DNA of 64,000 nucleotides from Rhodanobacter denitrificans (GTDB taxonomy: Bacteria; Pseudomonadota; Gammaproteobacteria; Xanthomonadales; Rhodanobacteraceae): positions 108,149 through 172,148 of the forward strand of contig NZ_QFWQ01000007.1 of the NCBI RefSeq assembly GCF_003335105.1, written 5' to 3'. The notes beneath the pieces are model-generated. The model saw nothing but the letters and a program-made list of their open reading frames with translations. It was not told the DNA's origin and did not search any database. This document shows positions 1-9,473 of the stretch, piece by piece. The number at the start of each line of letters is the position of its first letter. The stretch's first letter is position 1. A program made the translations under genes and the position numbers.

Positions 1-1995
1 CTCCAGCACCATCAGGTTCTTCTCCAGCAGGATGATGTCGGCCGACTCCTTGGCGATGTCGGTGGCGGTGTCCACCGAGATGCCAACGTCGGCATCGTGC
101 AGCGCCGACGCGTCGTTGATGCCGTCGCCGAGGAACCCCACGGTATGGCCCTGGCGCTGCAACGAGCGCACCACCGCGGCCTTCTGCAGCGGCGACATCT
201 TGGCGAACACCGTGGTGCGCTTCACCAGTTCGTCCAGCGCGGCCTCGTCCAGCGGCTCGATGTCGCGGCCCTGCACCGAGTGGGTGACATCCAGCCCCAC
301 CTCGCGGCAGATCTTGCGCGTCACCGCCTCGTTGTCGCCGGTGATCACCTTCACCTCGACGCCGTGCTGGTGCAGCGCGGCGATCGCGGTGGCGGCCGAG
401 TCCTTCGGCGGGTCGAGGAAGGCGAGACAACCGACCGCGGTGAGCCCGCTCTCGTCGGCCACGCTCCAGGCGCGCTCGGCCGCCGGTTCGCGGCGCACCG
501 CCACCACCAGCACGCGCAGGCCGTCCTCGTTGAGCCGATGCGTCATCGCCTTGATCTCGCGGCGGCGCTCGTCGGTCATAGCCTCCACCGTGCCACCCAC
601 CTGCGCGAATGCGCAGATCGCCAGCATCTCCTCCACCGCGCCCTTGCAGATCAGCAGGTGTTCGCTGCCGCCGTTCGCCACGACGACCGACATGCGCCGG
701 CGCTGGAAATCGAACGGGATCTCGTCCACCACGCGATAGCGCGCCGCGGTCGGCTCCAGGTCGCGGTGCTCCAGCACCGCCTTGTCCATCAGGTTCTTCA
801 GGCCGGTCTGGAAGCGGCTGTTGAGGTAGCCGAATTCCAGCGCCTCGTCGCTCTCCTCGCCGTCGAGGTCGAGGTGGCGCTCCAGCACGATCTTGTCCAG
901 CGTCAGCGTGCCGGTCTTGTCGGTGCACAGCACATCCATCGCGCCGAAGTTCTGGATCGCGTTGAGCCGCTTCACCACCACCTTGCGCTTGGACATCGCC
1001 ATCGCGCCCTTGGCGAGGTTCGCGGTGACGATCAGCGGCAGCATCTCCGGGGTGAGGCCCACCGCCACCGACAGCGCGAACAGGAACGCCTCCCAGAAAC
1101 CCTGCTTGTACCACTGGATGCCCAGCACCACCGGCACCATCACCGCCATGAAGCGGATCAGCAGCCAGCTCACCGAGTTCACGCCGCGGTCGAAACTGGT
1201 CTGCACGCGCTGGCCGGTCATGCTGTGCGCCAGCGAGCCGAGGTAACTGCGCGTACCGGTGGCCACCACCACCGCGCTGGCGGTGCCGGAGATCACGTTG
1301 GTGCCCATGTAGCAGACGGTGGGCAGATCCAGCGGATTGCCGACCGATTCCACGCCGTGCGCATGGATCGGCGCCACCTTCTCCACCGGCAGCGATTCGC
1401 CGGTGAGGATCGCCTGGCTGATGAACAGGTCTTTCGCCGTGAGCAGGCGCAGGTCAGCGGGTACCATGTCGCCGGCCGCCAGGTGCACGATGTCGCCCAC
1501 CACCAGCTCGCCCACCGGCACCTCGATCTGCTCGCTGTGGCCGTCGGATGCCTGCCGCGTCACCGCGGCGGTGTTGCGCACCATCGCCTTCAGCTCCTCG
1601 GCGGCACGCGAGGAGCGGTACTCCTGGGTGAAGGTCAATACCACGCTGATGCCCACCATCGCCGCGATGATGATCGGCCCGGTCAGGTCGCTGTCGTCCG
1701 CGAACAACTGCACGCCGGCCAGCACCAGCAGCACGATGATGAAAGGATTCTTGAACGCGCGCAGCAGCTGCAGCGACCAGTGCGGCGGCTTCTCGTGCGA
1801 AACCTCGTTGGCACCGTCGCGATGCAGCCGCTCGGCGATCTGCTCCTCGTCGAGGCCGGCCGGCGTGCTGTCCAGCCCGGCCAGCAGCGCCTCGTTGTCG
1901 CGGAACGCCTCCTGCGCCACCGCCACGTGCAAGGGCGCCGACGCGCCCTTCTCGGCCGCCCTCGGGAGGGCGCCCTGGATGGATTGCTTGATCAT
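1..1995 (-). CDS. mgtA: Magnesium-transporting P-type ATPase, MgtA type (3' end beyond window)
   Basis: This is the first 665 codons of a P3B-type ATPase that imports Mg2+ across the inner membrane; the C-terminal membrane helices lie outside the window. The TGES actuator motif and the DKTGT phosphorylation motif (phospho-acceptor Asp at about residue 359) are visible. The hinge motif GDGIND follows close to the window edge. The chosen ATG has a GGAAG ribosome binding site upstream. It is the last visible gene of a probable transcription unit that begins near 2620 with a long leader and two small ORFs, which suggests post-initiation control. The family is well known. Mg2+ as substrate is inferred from family resemblance. 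Confidence 0.93.
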   Translation of the reverse strand, partial: MIKQSIQGALPRAAEKGASAPLHVAVAQEAFRDNEALLAGLDSTPAGLDEEQIAERLHRDGANEVSHEKPPHWSLQLLRAFKNPFIIVLLVLAGVQLFADDSDLTGPIIIAAMVGISVVLTFTQEYRSSRAAEELKAMVRNTAAVTRQASDGHSEQIEVPVGELVVGDIVHLAAGDMVPADLRLLTAKDLFISQAILTGESLPVEKVAPIHAHGVESVGNPLDLPTVCYMGTNVISGTASAVVVATGTRSYLGSLAHSMTGQRVQTSFDRGVNSVSWLLIRFMAVMVPVVLGIQWYKQGFWEAFLFALSVAVGLTPEMLPLIVTANLAKGAMAMSKRKVVVKRLNAIQNFGAMDVLCTDKTGTLTLDKIVLERHLDLDGEESDEALEFGYLNSRFQTGLKNLMDKAVLEHRDLEPTAARYRVVDEIPFDFQRRRMSVVVANGGSEHLLICKGAVEEMLAICAFAQVGGTVEAMTDERRREIKAMTHRLNEDGLRVLVVAVRREPAAERAWSVADESGLTAVGCLAFLDPPKDSAATAIAALHQHGVEVKVITGDNEAVTRKICREVGLDVTHSVQGRDIEPLDEAALDELVKRTTVFAKMSPLQKAAVVRSLQRQGHTVGFLGDGINDASALHDADVGISVDTATDIAKESADIILLEKNLMVLE

Positions 1996-2151
1996 GACCC
2001 GCTTCCGTGAATTCGCTGATGCCTGCCGCCGGGGCGAGTCCGCGGAATCAATCCGCCAACCGCATCGACGCTGGTGCGCCTGGCCGCGCATGCGGCCGGA
2101 ACGGTTCCGCGCCTGGCGGAGGCCATCCCTTGCATGACGTCACGGCAGCCA

Positions 2152-2394
2152 TCAGCGACTGGATACCAGCGCGAGATGGACGGATGATGGCAGCGCGTCG
2201 CCGCGGGCCCGGGTTGTCGCCGATGCACGGCCGCCGGCGTCGGCGCGGCGGTGCAGTTCGATCACATTGCTGCCGGCCGGGCGGTCCAGCGGGGCGGGCA
2301 CGGTGATGGTGTAGGTAACGCGCACGGCCTCGCGACGGCCGGCCAGAAGCCGGCGCAGCATGCGCAGCAAAACGGAATCGCGAAGGAGCTTCAT
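2152..2394 (-). CDS. Hypothetical 80-residue protein between leader and mgtA
   Basis: This 80-codon ORF starts with ATG, six bases after a strong GAGGAG ribosome binding site that sits inside a stable hairpin (2402-2434). The protein is basic, with an N-terminal stretch rich in Leu and Arg and a hydrophilic Ala/Arg-rich tail. I recognise no domain. It lies on the same strand as mgtA, 156 bases upstream of it, so it is probably cotranscribed. It may be a real small protein or a translated leader segment. Its amino-acid make-up is not strongly protein-like after residue 45, so confidence is moderate. Confidence 0.45.
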   Translation of the reverse strand: MKLLRDSVLLRMLRRLLAGRREAVRVTYTITVPAPLDRPAGSNVIELHRRADAGGRASATTRARGDALPSSVHLALVSSR

Positions 2395-2401
2395 GGCCCA
2401 T

Positions 2402-2434
2402 CTCCTCGTTACGGCGCCCGCGGCGCCGGAGGAG
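2402..2434 (-). promoter_or_regulatory. Hairpin sequestering the ribosome binding site of the 80-codon ORF
   Basis: Two paired blocks, CTCCTC/GAGGAG and CGGCGCC/GGCGCCG, form a 13-bp GC-rich stem with a 3-nt loop and a 4-nt bulge. The 3' strand of the transcript hairpin is the GAGGAG Shine-Dalgarno sequence of the downstream ORF, so the folded state should block translation. It begins 16 bases after the stop codon of the 38-codon ORF, which places it close to the footprint of a terminating ribosome. Confidence 0.6.
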
Positions 2435-2449
2435 GTGGGCCGGTCTTCC

Positions 2450-2566
2450 CTAGTCGAGGAAAGCGCCGGCCGACCGCAGGCGGTCGCCGCAGATCATCAG
2501 CTTGTTATGCAATGCCGGCATCCGATGCTCGCGGATGTCGACGTTGCGACTAGGGTAAACGTCCAT
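2450..2566 (-). CDS. Candidate 38-residue leader peptide / small protein upstream of mgtA
   Basis: A short ATG-initiated ORF with an AAGG ribosome binding site five bases upstream encodes 38 residues starting MDVYPSRNVD. The residues are varied and hydrophilic (acidic, basic, His, Cys), unlike the Arg/Ala/Pro-rich shadow frames around it, so it reads like a real small protein. It lies between a sigma70-type promoter (2626-2654) and the hairpin at 2402-2434. A leader-peptide role in controlling the 80-codon ORF and mgtA is inference. I do not recognise the family. Confidence 0.45.
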   Translation of the reverse strand: MDVYPSRNVDIREHRMPALHNKLMICGDRLRSAGAFLD

Positions 2567-2625
2567 ATGCCTTGGTTAGTCAGGACAGGAAGCCCGCCGA
2601 TGCAGACGCGCCGGTGGGCGCGGGC

Positions 2626-2654
2626 ATTGTCGTGCTGCGTTGCCGCAGTGTCAA
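2626..2654 (-). promoter_or_regulatory. Sigma70-type promoter for the mgtA leader transcript
   Basis: On the minus strand a perfect -35 box TTGACA (2649-2654) is separated by exactly 17 bases from a -10 box GACAAT (2626-2631). The predicted start near 2619 gives a 5' leader of about 225 bases before the 80-codon ORF. No gene other than the mgtA unit lies downstream. Confidence 0.6.
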
Positions 2655-2712
2655 TCCCGGCAAGCGCTCCACACGAACGAAAGTTGTTGCGCAGGCGGCC
2701 AGCATGCTCAGC

Positions 2713-3615
2713 TCAGCCCAGCACCGCCGACGGGACCGCCGGCTGCAGCAGCGGCGATACCAGCCAGTGGTCGACCAGCAGGAACGCAAACAACGCCATC
2801 AGGTACACGATGGAATAGTTGAACACCTTCATCGCGTACAGCTCGTCCGGCGGGTTCAGCAGGCGTACCGCGTAATACAGGAACGCGCCGCCCAGCACCG
2901 CGGCGCCGCCCAGGTAGACCAGCCCGCTCATTCCGGTCAGCGCCGGCAGCAGGGTCACCAGCACCAGCAGCACGGTGTAGAACAGGATGTGCCAGCGGGT
3001 GAACACCACGCCGTGGGTCACCGGCAGCATCGGCACCTGGGCGCGCGAGTAGTCGTCGCGGCGGAAGATCGCCAGCGCCCAGAAGTGCGGCGGCGTCCAC
3101 ACGAAGATGATCAGGCACAGCTGCAGCGCGTACGGGTGCAGCGAGCCGGTGACCGCGGTCCAGCCCAGCACCGGCGGGATCGCGCCGGCCAGGCCGCCGA
3201 TCACAATGTTCTGCGGCGAGGCGCGCTTGAGGAACGCGGTGTAGATCACCGCGTAGCCGATCAGCCCGGCGAACGTCAGCACCGCGGTCAGCGTGTTGAC
3301 CAGCAGCACCAGCACCAGCATCGAGGCAAGGCCCAGCGCCAGCGCGAACACGAACACCTGGCGCGGGTTGAGGTGCCCGGTGGCGAGCGGCCGATGCGCC
3401 GTGCGCACCATCAGCTTGTCGATGCGCTGGTCGATCAACTGGTTGAACGCGGCGGCCGAGGACGACGCCAGCCAGATGCCCAGCGTGCCGAACACCAGCG
3501 CCTGCCAGTGCGGCAGCCCGGGCACGGCGAGGAACATGCCGATCACCGCGCAGAACACCAGCAGGGCGACGATGCGCGGCTTGGTCAGTTGCAGGTATTC
3601 GTGGAAAGCACTCAT
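2713..3615 (-). CDS. ctaB: Protohaem IX farnesyltransferase (haem O synthase)
   Basis: The 300-residue polytopic membrane protein (also named CyoE) transfers a farnesyl group to protohaem to give haem O, the precursor of haem A for the aa3 oxidase. The prenyltransferase motif N-x3-D-x3-D is at residues 58-66, and a second aspartate-rich loop follows near residue 185. Length and hydrophobicity match the family. It is the last gene of the SURF1-ctaA-ctaB unit and starts 2 bases after the ctaA stop, so translation is probably coupled. Confidence 0.97.
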   Translation of the reverse strand: MSAFHEYLQLTKPRIVALLVFCAVIGMFLAVPGLPHWQALVFGTLGIWLASSSAAAFNQLIDQRIDKLMVRTAHRPLATGHLNPRQVFVFALALGLASMLVLVLLVNTLTAVLTFAGLIGYAVIYTAFLKRASPQNIVIGGLAGAIPPVLGWTAVTGSLHPYALQLCLIIFVWTPPHFWALAIFRRDDYSRAQVPMLPVTHGVVFTRWHILFYTVLLVLVTLLPALTGMSGLVYLGGAAVLGGAFLYYAVRLLNPPDELYAMKVFNYSIVYLMALFAFLLVDHWLVSPLLQPAVPSAVLG

Positions 3616-3617
3616 CG

Positions 3618-4793
3618 TCAGTGTCGTCCGGGCGGCAGGTAAATCGATTCGTCATGCCGCCGCTGCGTGCGCGCCAGCGTGGCCAGCAGGGTGCACAGCA
3701 GCAGCGCGGCCATGCCATTGTGCGCGGTCGCCACCGCCAGCGGCAGGCCGAAGTACACGTTGCTGATGCCCAGCAGCACCTGGCCCGCCAGCGCCAGCGC
3801 GATCGCCAGGCCGTAGCCGACCAGGCCGCGCCGGGCGGCCCTGGTGGCCAGCCAGCCGAGGTAGCAGAACACCACCAGCGCACCGAGCCGGTGCGCGATC
3901 TGGATCGCGCTGCGCGCGGCCATGTCCAGCACGCCGCCTTCGTAGTTCACGCCGATCCCGCGCCACAGCACGAAGCCCTCGCGGAAATCCGTCGGCGGCG
4001 CCCACTGGCCGAGGCACTGGGGGAACGAGCCCGGACCGTAGCCGCAGGCCAGCGCCGCGTAGTTCGCCGAGGTCCAGCCACCGAGCGCGATCTGGCACAG
4101 CAGGAGCACGATGCTGATCGCCACCAGCCGGCGCAGGTCGGCAAGGCCATCGTCCGGCGCGGCCACGCCGGCGAAGCGCAGCGCGGCATATGCCAGCAGC
4201 GCGAAGGTGGTCATGCCGCCGAGCAGATGGCCCATCACCACGACGGGCTTGAGCAGCAGCGTTACCGTCCACATGCCGAGCATCGCCTGGAAGATGATCA
4301 CCGCCAGCGCCAGCACGCATATCTTCCAGGCGCCGGGCCGCGGCAACCGGATCGCGGCGAGCAGCGGCAGCGCGATCGCGCATGCCGCCAGCAGCGACGA
4401 CCACAGATGTTCGCCGCGCATGTACAGACCCACGCCTAGCGCGGCGAACACGGCGCCGCCGAGCATCGCCAGCAGCGCATCGCGACGCCTCCAGCTCGCC
4501 AGCAGCGCCAGCAGCAGCACGAGCACGCCGAGCGTGCCGGCGAGGAAGCGATGCACCTGCTCGCGCCAGGCCTTGTGCGCCTCGTACGGACGATCCGGGA
4601 AGGCCGCGTCGGCGTGCGCGACCGCCTGCGCATGCTGCGGCCAGGTCACCTGGCCGTAGCAGGTCGGCCAGTCCGGGCAGGACAGGCCGGCATTCGACAG
4701 CCGCACGAAGGCGCCGAACATCACCAGCCCGAACGCGAACACCGCCGCGAACAGCGCCAGCCAGCGCAGGGTTTTCAAGGAGCGTGCCGACAT
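3618..4793 (-). CDS. ctaA: Haem A synthase, COX15/CtaA family
   Basis: The 391-residue membrane protein converts haem O to haem A by oxidising the C8 methyl group. Eight hydrophobic segments are visible, with the conserved His residues in EQVHR, in the GHLLGG segment, in the IAHRLG segment and in the C-terminal TAHNG segment. The ATG overlaps the upstream stop codon as TGATG, so I use that start and reject a longer frame that runs back into the neighbour. It sits directly before ctaB in the haem A pathway order. Confidence 0.96.
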   Translation of the reverse strand: MSARSLKTLRWLALFAAVFAFGLVMFGAFVRLSNAGLSCPDWPTCYGQVTWPQHAQAVAHADAAFPDRPYEAHKAWREQVHRFLAGTLGVLVLLLALLASWRRRDALLAMLGGAVFAALGVGLYMRGEHLWSSLLAACAIALPLLAAIRLPRPGAWKICVLALAVIIFQAMLGMWTVTLLLKPVVVMGHLLGGMTTFALLAYAALRFAGVAAPDDGLADLRRLVAISIVLLLCQIALGGWTSANYAALACGYGPGSFPQCLGQWAPPTDFREGFVLWRGIGVNYEGGVLDMAARSAIQIAHRLGALVVFCYLGWLATRAARRGLVGYGLAIALALAGQVLLGISNVYFGLPLAVATAHNGMAALLLCTLLATLARTQRRHDESIYLPPGRH

Positions 4794-5365
4794 CACCTGA
4801 TCACCTTCACCATGTCCCGCAACAGGCCGGGCACTTCGAAGCCCGCCGGGTACAGCGACAGCGCGGTGCCGTTGGATTCCACCAGCACGGCGCTGACGCT
4901 GTCCGGCGTCGCCGGCACGTAGGCGGCCAGCTTGCCATCGATGTCGCGGCCGAGCTTCCAGTAGGTCTGCATCGCGGCGCGCCGGCCCGGATCCGCCGGC
5001 GGCGTGCCGAGGTAGAGCAGGCGCAGGCGCGACTGGTTGCGGTTGAGCATGACGCGCGCCTTGGCGATGCCGGTCAGCGTCTCGAAGCATTGCGCGGCGC
5101 AGTCCGGACCGGCCAGTGCGATCAGGGTGAAGCGCGGTTCGCTGTCGCGCCACGGCCACGACGTGCCGTCGCCCAGTCGCACCTGCAACTGCTCGGCGAC
5201 GAAGTTGCGCTGCGGCAGGATCGGGTGGCCGTTGCCCTTCACGCCCGGCTGCCAGCCGCTCCAGCTGAGCAGGCCGGCGACGAGCATCGGCGCGGCGAAC
5301 ACCAGCGCGACCAGCAGCAGGAACATTCGGCTTTTGCGCACGGCGGCGGGGTCAGCGGCTTTCAT
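4793..5365 (-). CDS. Membrane-anchored thioredoxin-fold oxidase-assembly protein with CxxxC (SCO-like)
   Basis: The 190-residue protein has one N-terminal membrane helix (about residues 13-33) followed by a periplasmic domain with a CAAQC motif (Cys89 and Cys93). That spacing matches the copper-binding CxxxC of SCO proteins. I do not clearly see the distal His that SCO copper chaperones use, so this may be a divergent relative. The gene lies between SURF1 and ctaA and overlaps ctaA by one base. A role in CuA or haem assembly of cytochrome oxidase is inferred from motif and context. Confidence 0.75.
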   Translation of the reverse strand: MKAADPAAVRKSRMFLLLVALVFAAPMLVAGLLSWSGWQPGVKGNGHPILPQRNFVAEQLQVRLGDGTSWPWRDSEPRFTLIALAGPDCAAQCFETLTGIAKARVMLNRNQSRLRLLYLGTPPADPGRRAAMQTYWKLGRDIDGKLAAYVPATPDSVSAVLVESNGTALSLYPAGFEVPGLLRDMVKVIR

Positions 5366-5389
5366 CGGACTTGGTCGACCTCAGGGGAA

Positions 5390-6121
5390 TCAGGGCTTGC
5401 GCGGTGGGCGCTTGCGATGCACGACCAGCAGGATCACCACCGCGGCGAGCGCGAAGGTGAACCACTGGAACGCATAGGCGCGATGCCGTGCCGGCGGCAT
5501 CGCGGAGAAATCGAGGGTATGCACGCGCACGTAGATCGAGGCCGGATCGGGATCCAGCGCCAGCAACCGCGGATACAGCGGGCGGCCGAGGTCGTGCGCG
5601 ATCTCCACCGGATCCAGGAAGATGCTGTTCTTCGGCCACTGTGTCTGCCGCGCCAGCGCATTGCCGCCCATCTCGAAGCCGGGCGGCGGCGGCGGCACGT
5701 ACACGCCCTGCAGGCTCACCTCGCCGCCGGGCAGCGGCGGCAGCTGCGGCGTCTTGCCGTTGCCGTTGCCGGGCAGGAAGCCCAGGTCGACCAGCAGCAG
5801 CCGTGTCTGGCCGTCGACCGCCAGCGGCACGAATGCCTCCACGCCACCGAAACTGTCGTGCTTCGGGTTGTCCAGCAGATACAGCCGGTCGGCCAGGTAA
5901 CGGCCACGCACGCGCACCCGCGGAAAGCCGTCCGGCGGCGGCGTTTCGGCGACCCTGGCGAAGTCCTGCAACGGCGCGTCCGCCGATGCGGCATACCGCC
6001 GCAGAAGTGCTTCCTTGAAGTCGGCGCGATGCAGCTGCCAGACGCCCAAACGCACGAACAGCAAGGCTCCGGCCGCTGTCAGCAGCAACGCCCACCAGGA
6101 GGGACGGCGAAACCCGCTCAC
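5390..6121 (-). CDS. SURF1 family cytochrome oxidase biogenesis protein
   Basis: The 243-residue protein has the SURF1 layout: a membrane helix at each end (about 9-27 and 219-238) and a periplasmic domain between them. Family landmarks such as GVWQLHRADFK near the N-terminus and YAFQWFTFA before the last helix are present. SURF1 proteins help insert haem A into oxidase subunit I. It is the first gene of the SURF1, CxxxC protein, ctaA, ctaB unit and is divergent from the DUF2909 gene, with 59 bases between them. Confidence 0.95.
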   Translation of the reverse strand: MSGFRRPSWWALLLTAAGALLFVRLGVWQLHRADFKEALLRRYAASADAPLQDFARVAETPPPDGFPRVRVRGRYLADRLYLLDNPKHDSFGGVEAFVPLAVDGQTRLLLVDLGFLPGNGNGKTPQLPPLPGGEVSLQGVYVPPPPPGFEMGGNALARQTQWPKNSIFLDPVEIAHDLGRPLYPRLLALDPDPASIYVRVHTLDFSAMPPARHRAYAFQWFTFALAAVVILLVVHRKRPPRKP

Positions 6122-6180
6122 GCCGGGCGCCTGCCGGCGGCCGCTATACTGGCCCTGTCGAACTGGATCGGATCAATCAC

Positions 6181-6396
6181 GTGGAAACCATCTATAAAAT
6201 CGCGCTGGTGGTGGTGCTGCTGGTGGTGATCTTCAGCCTCGGCCAGGCGCTGTACTTCATGATGACCGACAAGGACGACGACCGCCGCACGGTGTGGGCG
6301 CTGACCCGCCGCATCGGCCTGTCGCTGCTGCTCATCGCCATGGTCGCATTCGGCATCTGGATGGGCTGGCTGCACCCGCACGACGTCGGTCAGTGA
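6181..6396 (+). CDS. Twin-transmembrane protein, DUF2909 family
   Basis: The 71-residue protein has two membrane helices joined by a charged loop (DKDDDRR). It matches the small DUF2909 proteins usually found beside cytochrome oxidase genes; their function is unknown. The start is GTG, and a TATACT -10 box lies at 6145-6150. It runs opposite to the oxidase genes on both sides, between ctaE and SURF1, and shares the bidirectional terminator at 6471-6505. Confidence 0.85.
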   Translation: METIYKIALVVVLLVVIFSLGQALYFMMTDKDDDRRTVWALTRRIGLSLLLIAMVAFGIWMGWLHPHDVGQ

Positions 6397-6470
6397 TTGT
6401 AGCGGTTGCGCCGGCAACGCGCTCCCTCGGGGGGGGCGACCGCCAAGCCCAACGGCCGCTGCGCCGGAAT

Positions 6471-6505
6471 CAACAAAAAACCCGCCATCGGCGGGTTTTT
6501 TGTTG
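6471..6505. terminator. Bidirectional rho-independent terminator between DUF2909 gene and ctaE
   Basis: A perfect stem with core CCCGCC/GGCGGG is flanked by A6 on one side and T6 on the other, with loop ATC; pairing extends to 16 bp when the A/T tails are counted. It can end transcripts from both directions: the DUF2909 gene on the plus strand and the ctaC-ctaE operon on the minus strand. Confidence 0.9.
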
Positions 6506-6528
6506 GCCTTCGCGTGAGGGAGCCTGCG

Positions 6529-6577
6529 CTCTTGTGAAGAGTCCGGCCATGGATGGCCGGTTTGGCTCTTCGCGAGA
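6529..6577. repeat. Compound palindromic element downstream of ctaE
   Basis: The central palindrome CCGGCCAT-GG-ATGGCCGG (6543-6560) is enclosed by AAGAG/CTCTT arms (6537-6541 and 6566-6570). The left AAGAG arm can instead pair with CTCTT at 6529-6533. Several mutually exclusive hairpins are therefore possible. It resembles the extragenic palindromic repeats common in Xanthomonadales. Whether it recurs in this genome cannot be tested here. Confidence 0.6.
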
Positions 6578-6587
6578 GGACCTCGCG

Positions 6588-7475
6588 TCAAAGAATGTAA
6601 ACGAACATGAACAGGCCAAGCCACACCACGTCGACGAAGTGCCAGTACCAGGCCACCGCCTCGAAGCCGAAGTGGTGTTCCTTGTTGAAGTGGCCCTTCA
6701 GCACGCGCAGCCAGATCACCGCCAGCATGATCGTGCCCAGCGTCACGTGCAGGCCGTGGAAACCGGTGAGCAGGAAGAAGGTCGAGCCGTAGACGCCGCT
6801 GTGCAGGGTGAGGTTCAGCTCCTTGTACGCCTCCATGTACTCGTGTGCCTGGAAGTACAGGAAGGTGGCGCCCAGCAGCACGGTCAGACCGAGGAACAGC
6901 AGGATCCTGCCGCGGTGGCCCGCGCGCAGCGCATGGTGCGCGATCGTCACGGTAACGCTGGAGGTGAGCAGGATCAGCGTGTTCAGCAGCGGCAGCCCCC
7001 ACGCCGGCACGGTGCGGAACGCGCCGCCGGCCTGCTCCGGACCGTTGCCGCCGTTGGCGCCCCAGGCCGCGGTGTAATCGCTCCACAGGAATTCGTGGGT
7101 CAGCACGCCGTGGCCGTGGCCGCCGAGCCATGGCACCGAGAACATGCGGATGTAGAACAGCGCGCCGAAGAACGCGCCGAAGAACATCACCTCGGAGAAG
7201 ATGAACCACATCATGCCCATGCGGAACGAGGTGTCCACCTGGTGGTTGTAGTTGCCGCCCAGCGACTCGTTGATCACCGAGCGGAACCAGCCGAAGAACA
7301 TGCCCAGCACGCCGATCACGCCGACGGTCAGCACGGTCTTGCCGAAGCCGGCGTCACCGGGCTCGGCGTTCAGCCAGTGCGCGGCACCGAACACGGTGAT
7401 GAACATGACCACCGCGGCCACGAAAGGCCAGGTGCTCCTGGCTGGAACGAAGTAAGCGTCGTGCTGCTGACCCAT
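6588..7475 (-). CDS. ctaE: Cytochrome c oxidase subunit III
   Basis: The 295-residue membrane protein has seven predicted helices and the family segments around LGGNYNHQVDTS and YFQAHEY. Subunit III stabilises proton uptake in aa3-type oxidase. It is the last gene of the DUF2244-ctaC-ctaD-small protein-ctaE operon and is followed by the terminator at 6471-6505. The 115 bases upstream of its ATG show no gene. Confidence 0.97.
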   Translation of the reverse strand: MGQQHDAYFVPARSTWPFVAAVVMFITVFGAAHWLNAEPGDAGFGKTVLTVGVIGVLGMFFGWFRSVINESLGGNYNHQVDTSFRMGMMWFIFSEVMFFGAFFGALFYIRMFSVPWLGGHGHGVLTHEFLWSDYTAAWGANGGNGPEQAGGAFRTVPAWGLPLLNTLILLTSSVTVTIAHHALRAGHRGRILLFLGLTVLLGATFLYFQAHEYMEAYKELNLTLHSGVYGSTFFLLTGFHGLHVTLGTIMLAVIWLRVLKGHFNKEHHFGFEAVAWYWHFVDVVWLGLFMFVYIL

Positions 7476-7590
7476 GGTGAGACCCCGTGGATTTCTCTTG
7501 ATGACTTTTGCCCCGTCGTGCCGCCCGGGGAACTGCAGGCCGGTCGTCGAGCCGGACCGGTCGGAAAAACGTGTGGCGCCCGCGATACCT

Positions 7591-7734
7591 CTATTTCATC
7601 AGCATGATCTGCAGGAACGACAGCAGGAAGAACGCCAGCACGATCGACACCAGCACCGTCACGGTGCGCCGCACGCCCTTGCGGCGGTCTTCGCCGTCGT
7701 CGGCGGCAGGATGGTTCGCGGTGTGCTGGGTCAT
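7591..7734 (-). CDS. Small single-pass membrane protein between ctaD and ctaE
   Basis: This 47-residue ORF starts with ATG 57 bases after ctaD. It has a hydrophilic acidic N-terminus, an RRKGVRR patch and one C-terminal hydrophobic helix of about 20 residues, which predicts an inner-membrane protein with its N-terminus inside. Small proteins of this kind occur at this place in Xanthomonadales oxidase operons and are thought to act in assembly. The usual next gene, ctaG, is absent here. The ribosome binding site is weak. Confidence 0.7.
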   Translation of the reverse strand: MTQHTANHPAADDGEDRRKGVRRTVTVLVSIVLAFFLLSFLQIMLMK

Positions 7735-7791
7735 TCCGGTTCGGTCCGTTGCGATGCCCCGGCCGGTGTGGCCGGGGCGTCGCGGTCAGGT

Positions 7792-9408
<1,617 letters not shown>

Positions 9409-9473
9409 GGCCTTGCACCTCTAACCTGGAATATTGAATGCGACTGCGGGAAATAACGGGTGCCGGGCGGTGC

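Noticed and set aside
97-2010. 637-codon plus-strand frame opposite mgtA
   Set aside because: The His/Arg/Val-rich composition is typical of an antisense shadow, while the minus strand encodes an intact P-type ATPase with all motifs.
2448-2555. CCCTAGTCG and CGACTAGGG as a long-range riboswitch pseudoknot
   Set aside because: Both arms lie at the two ends of the protein-like 38-codon ORF (one includes its stop codon). The pairing could be real, but coding explains the conserved look better, and no known riboswitch consensus fits.
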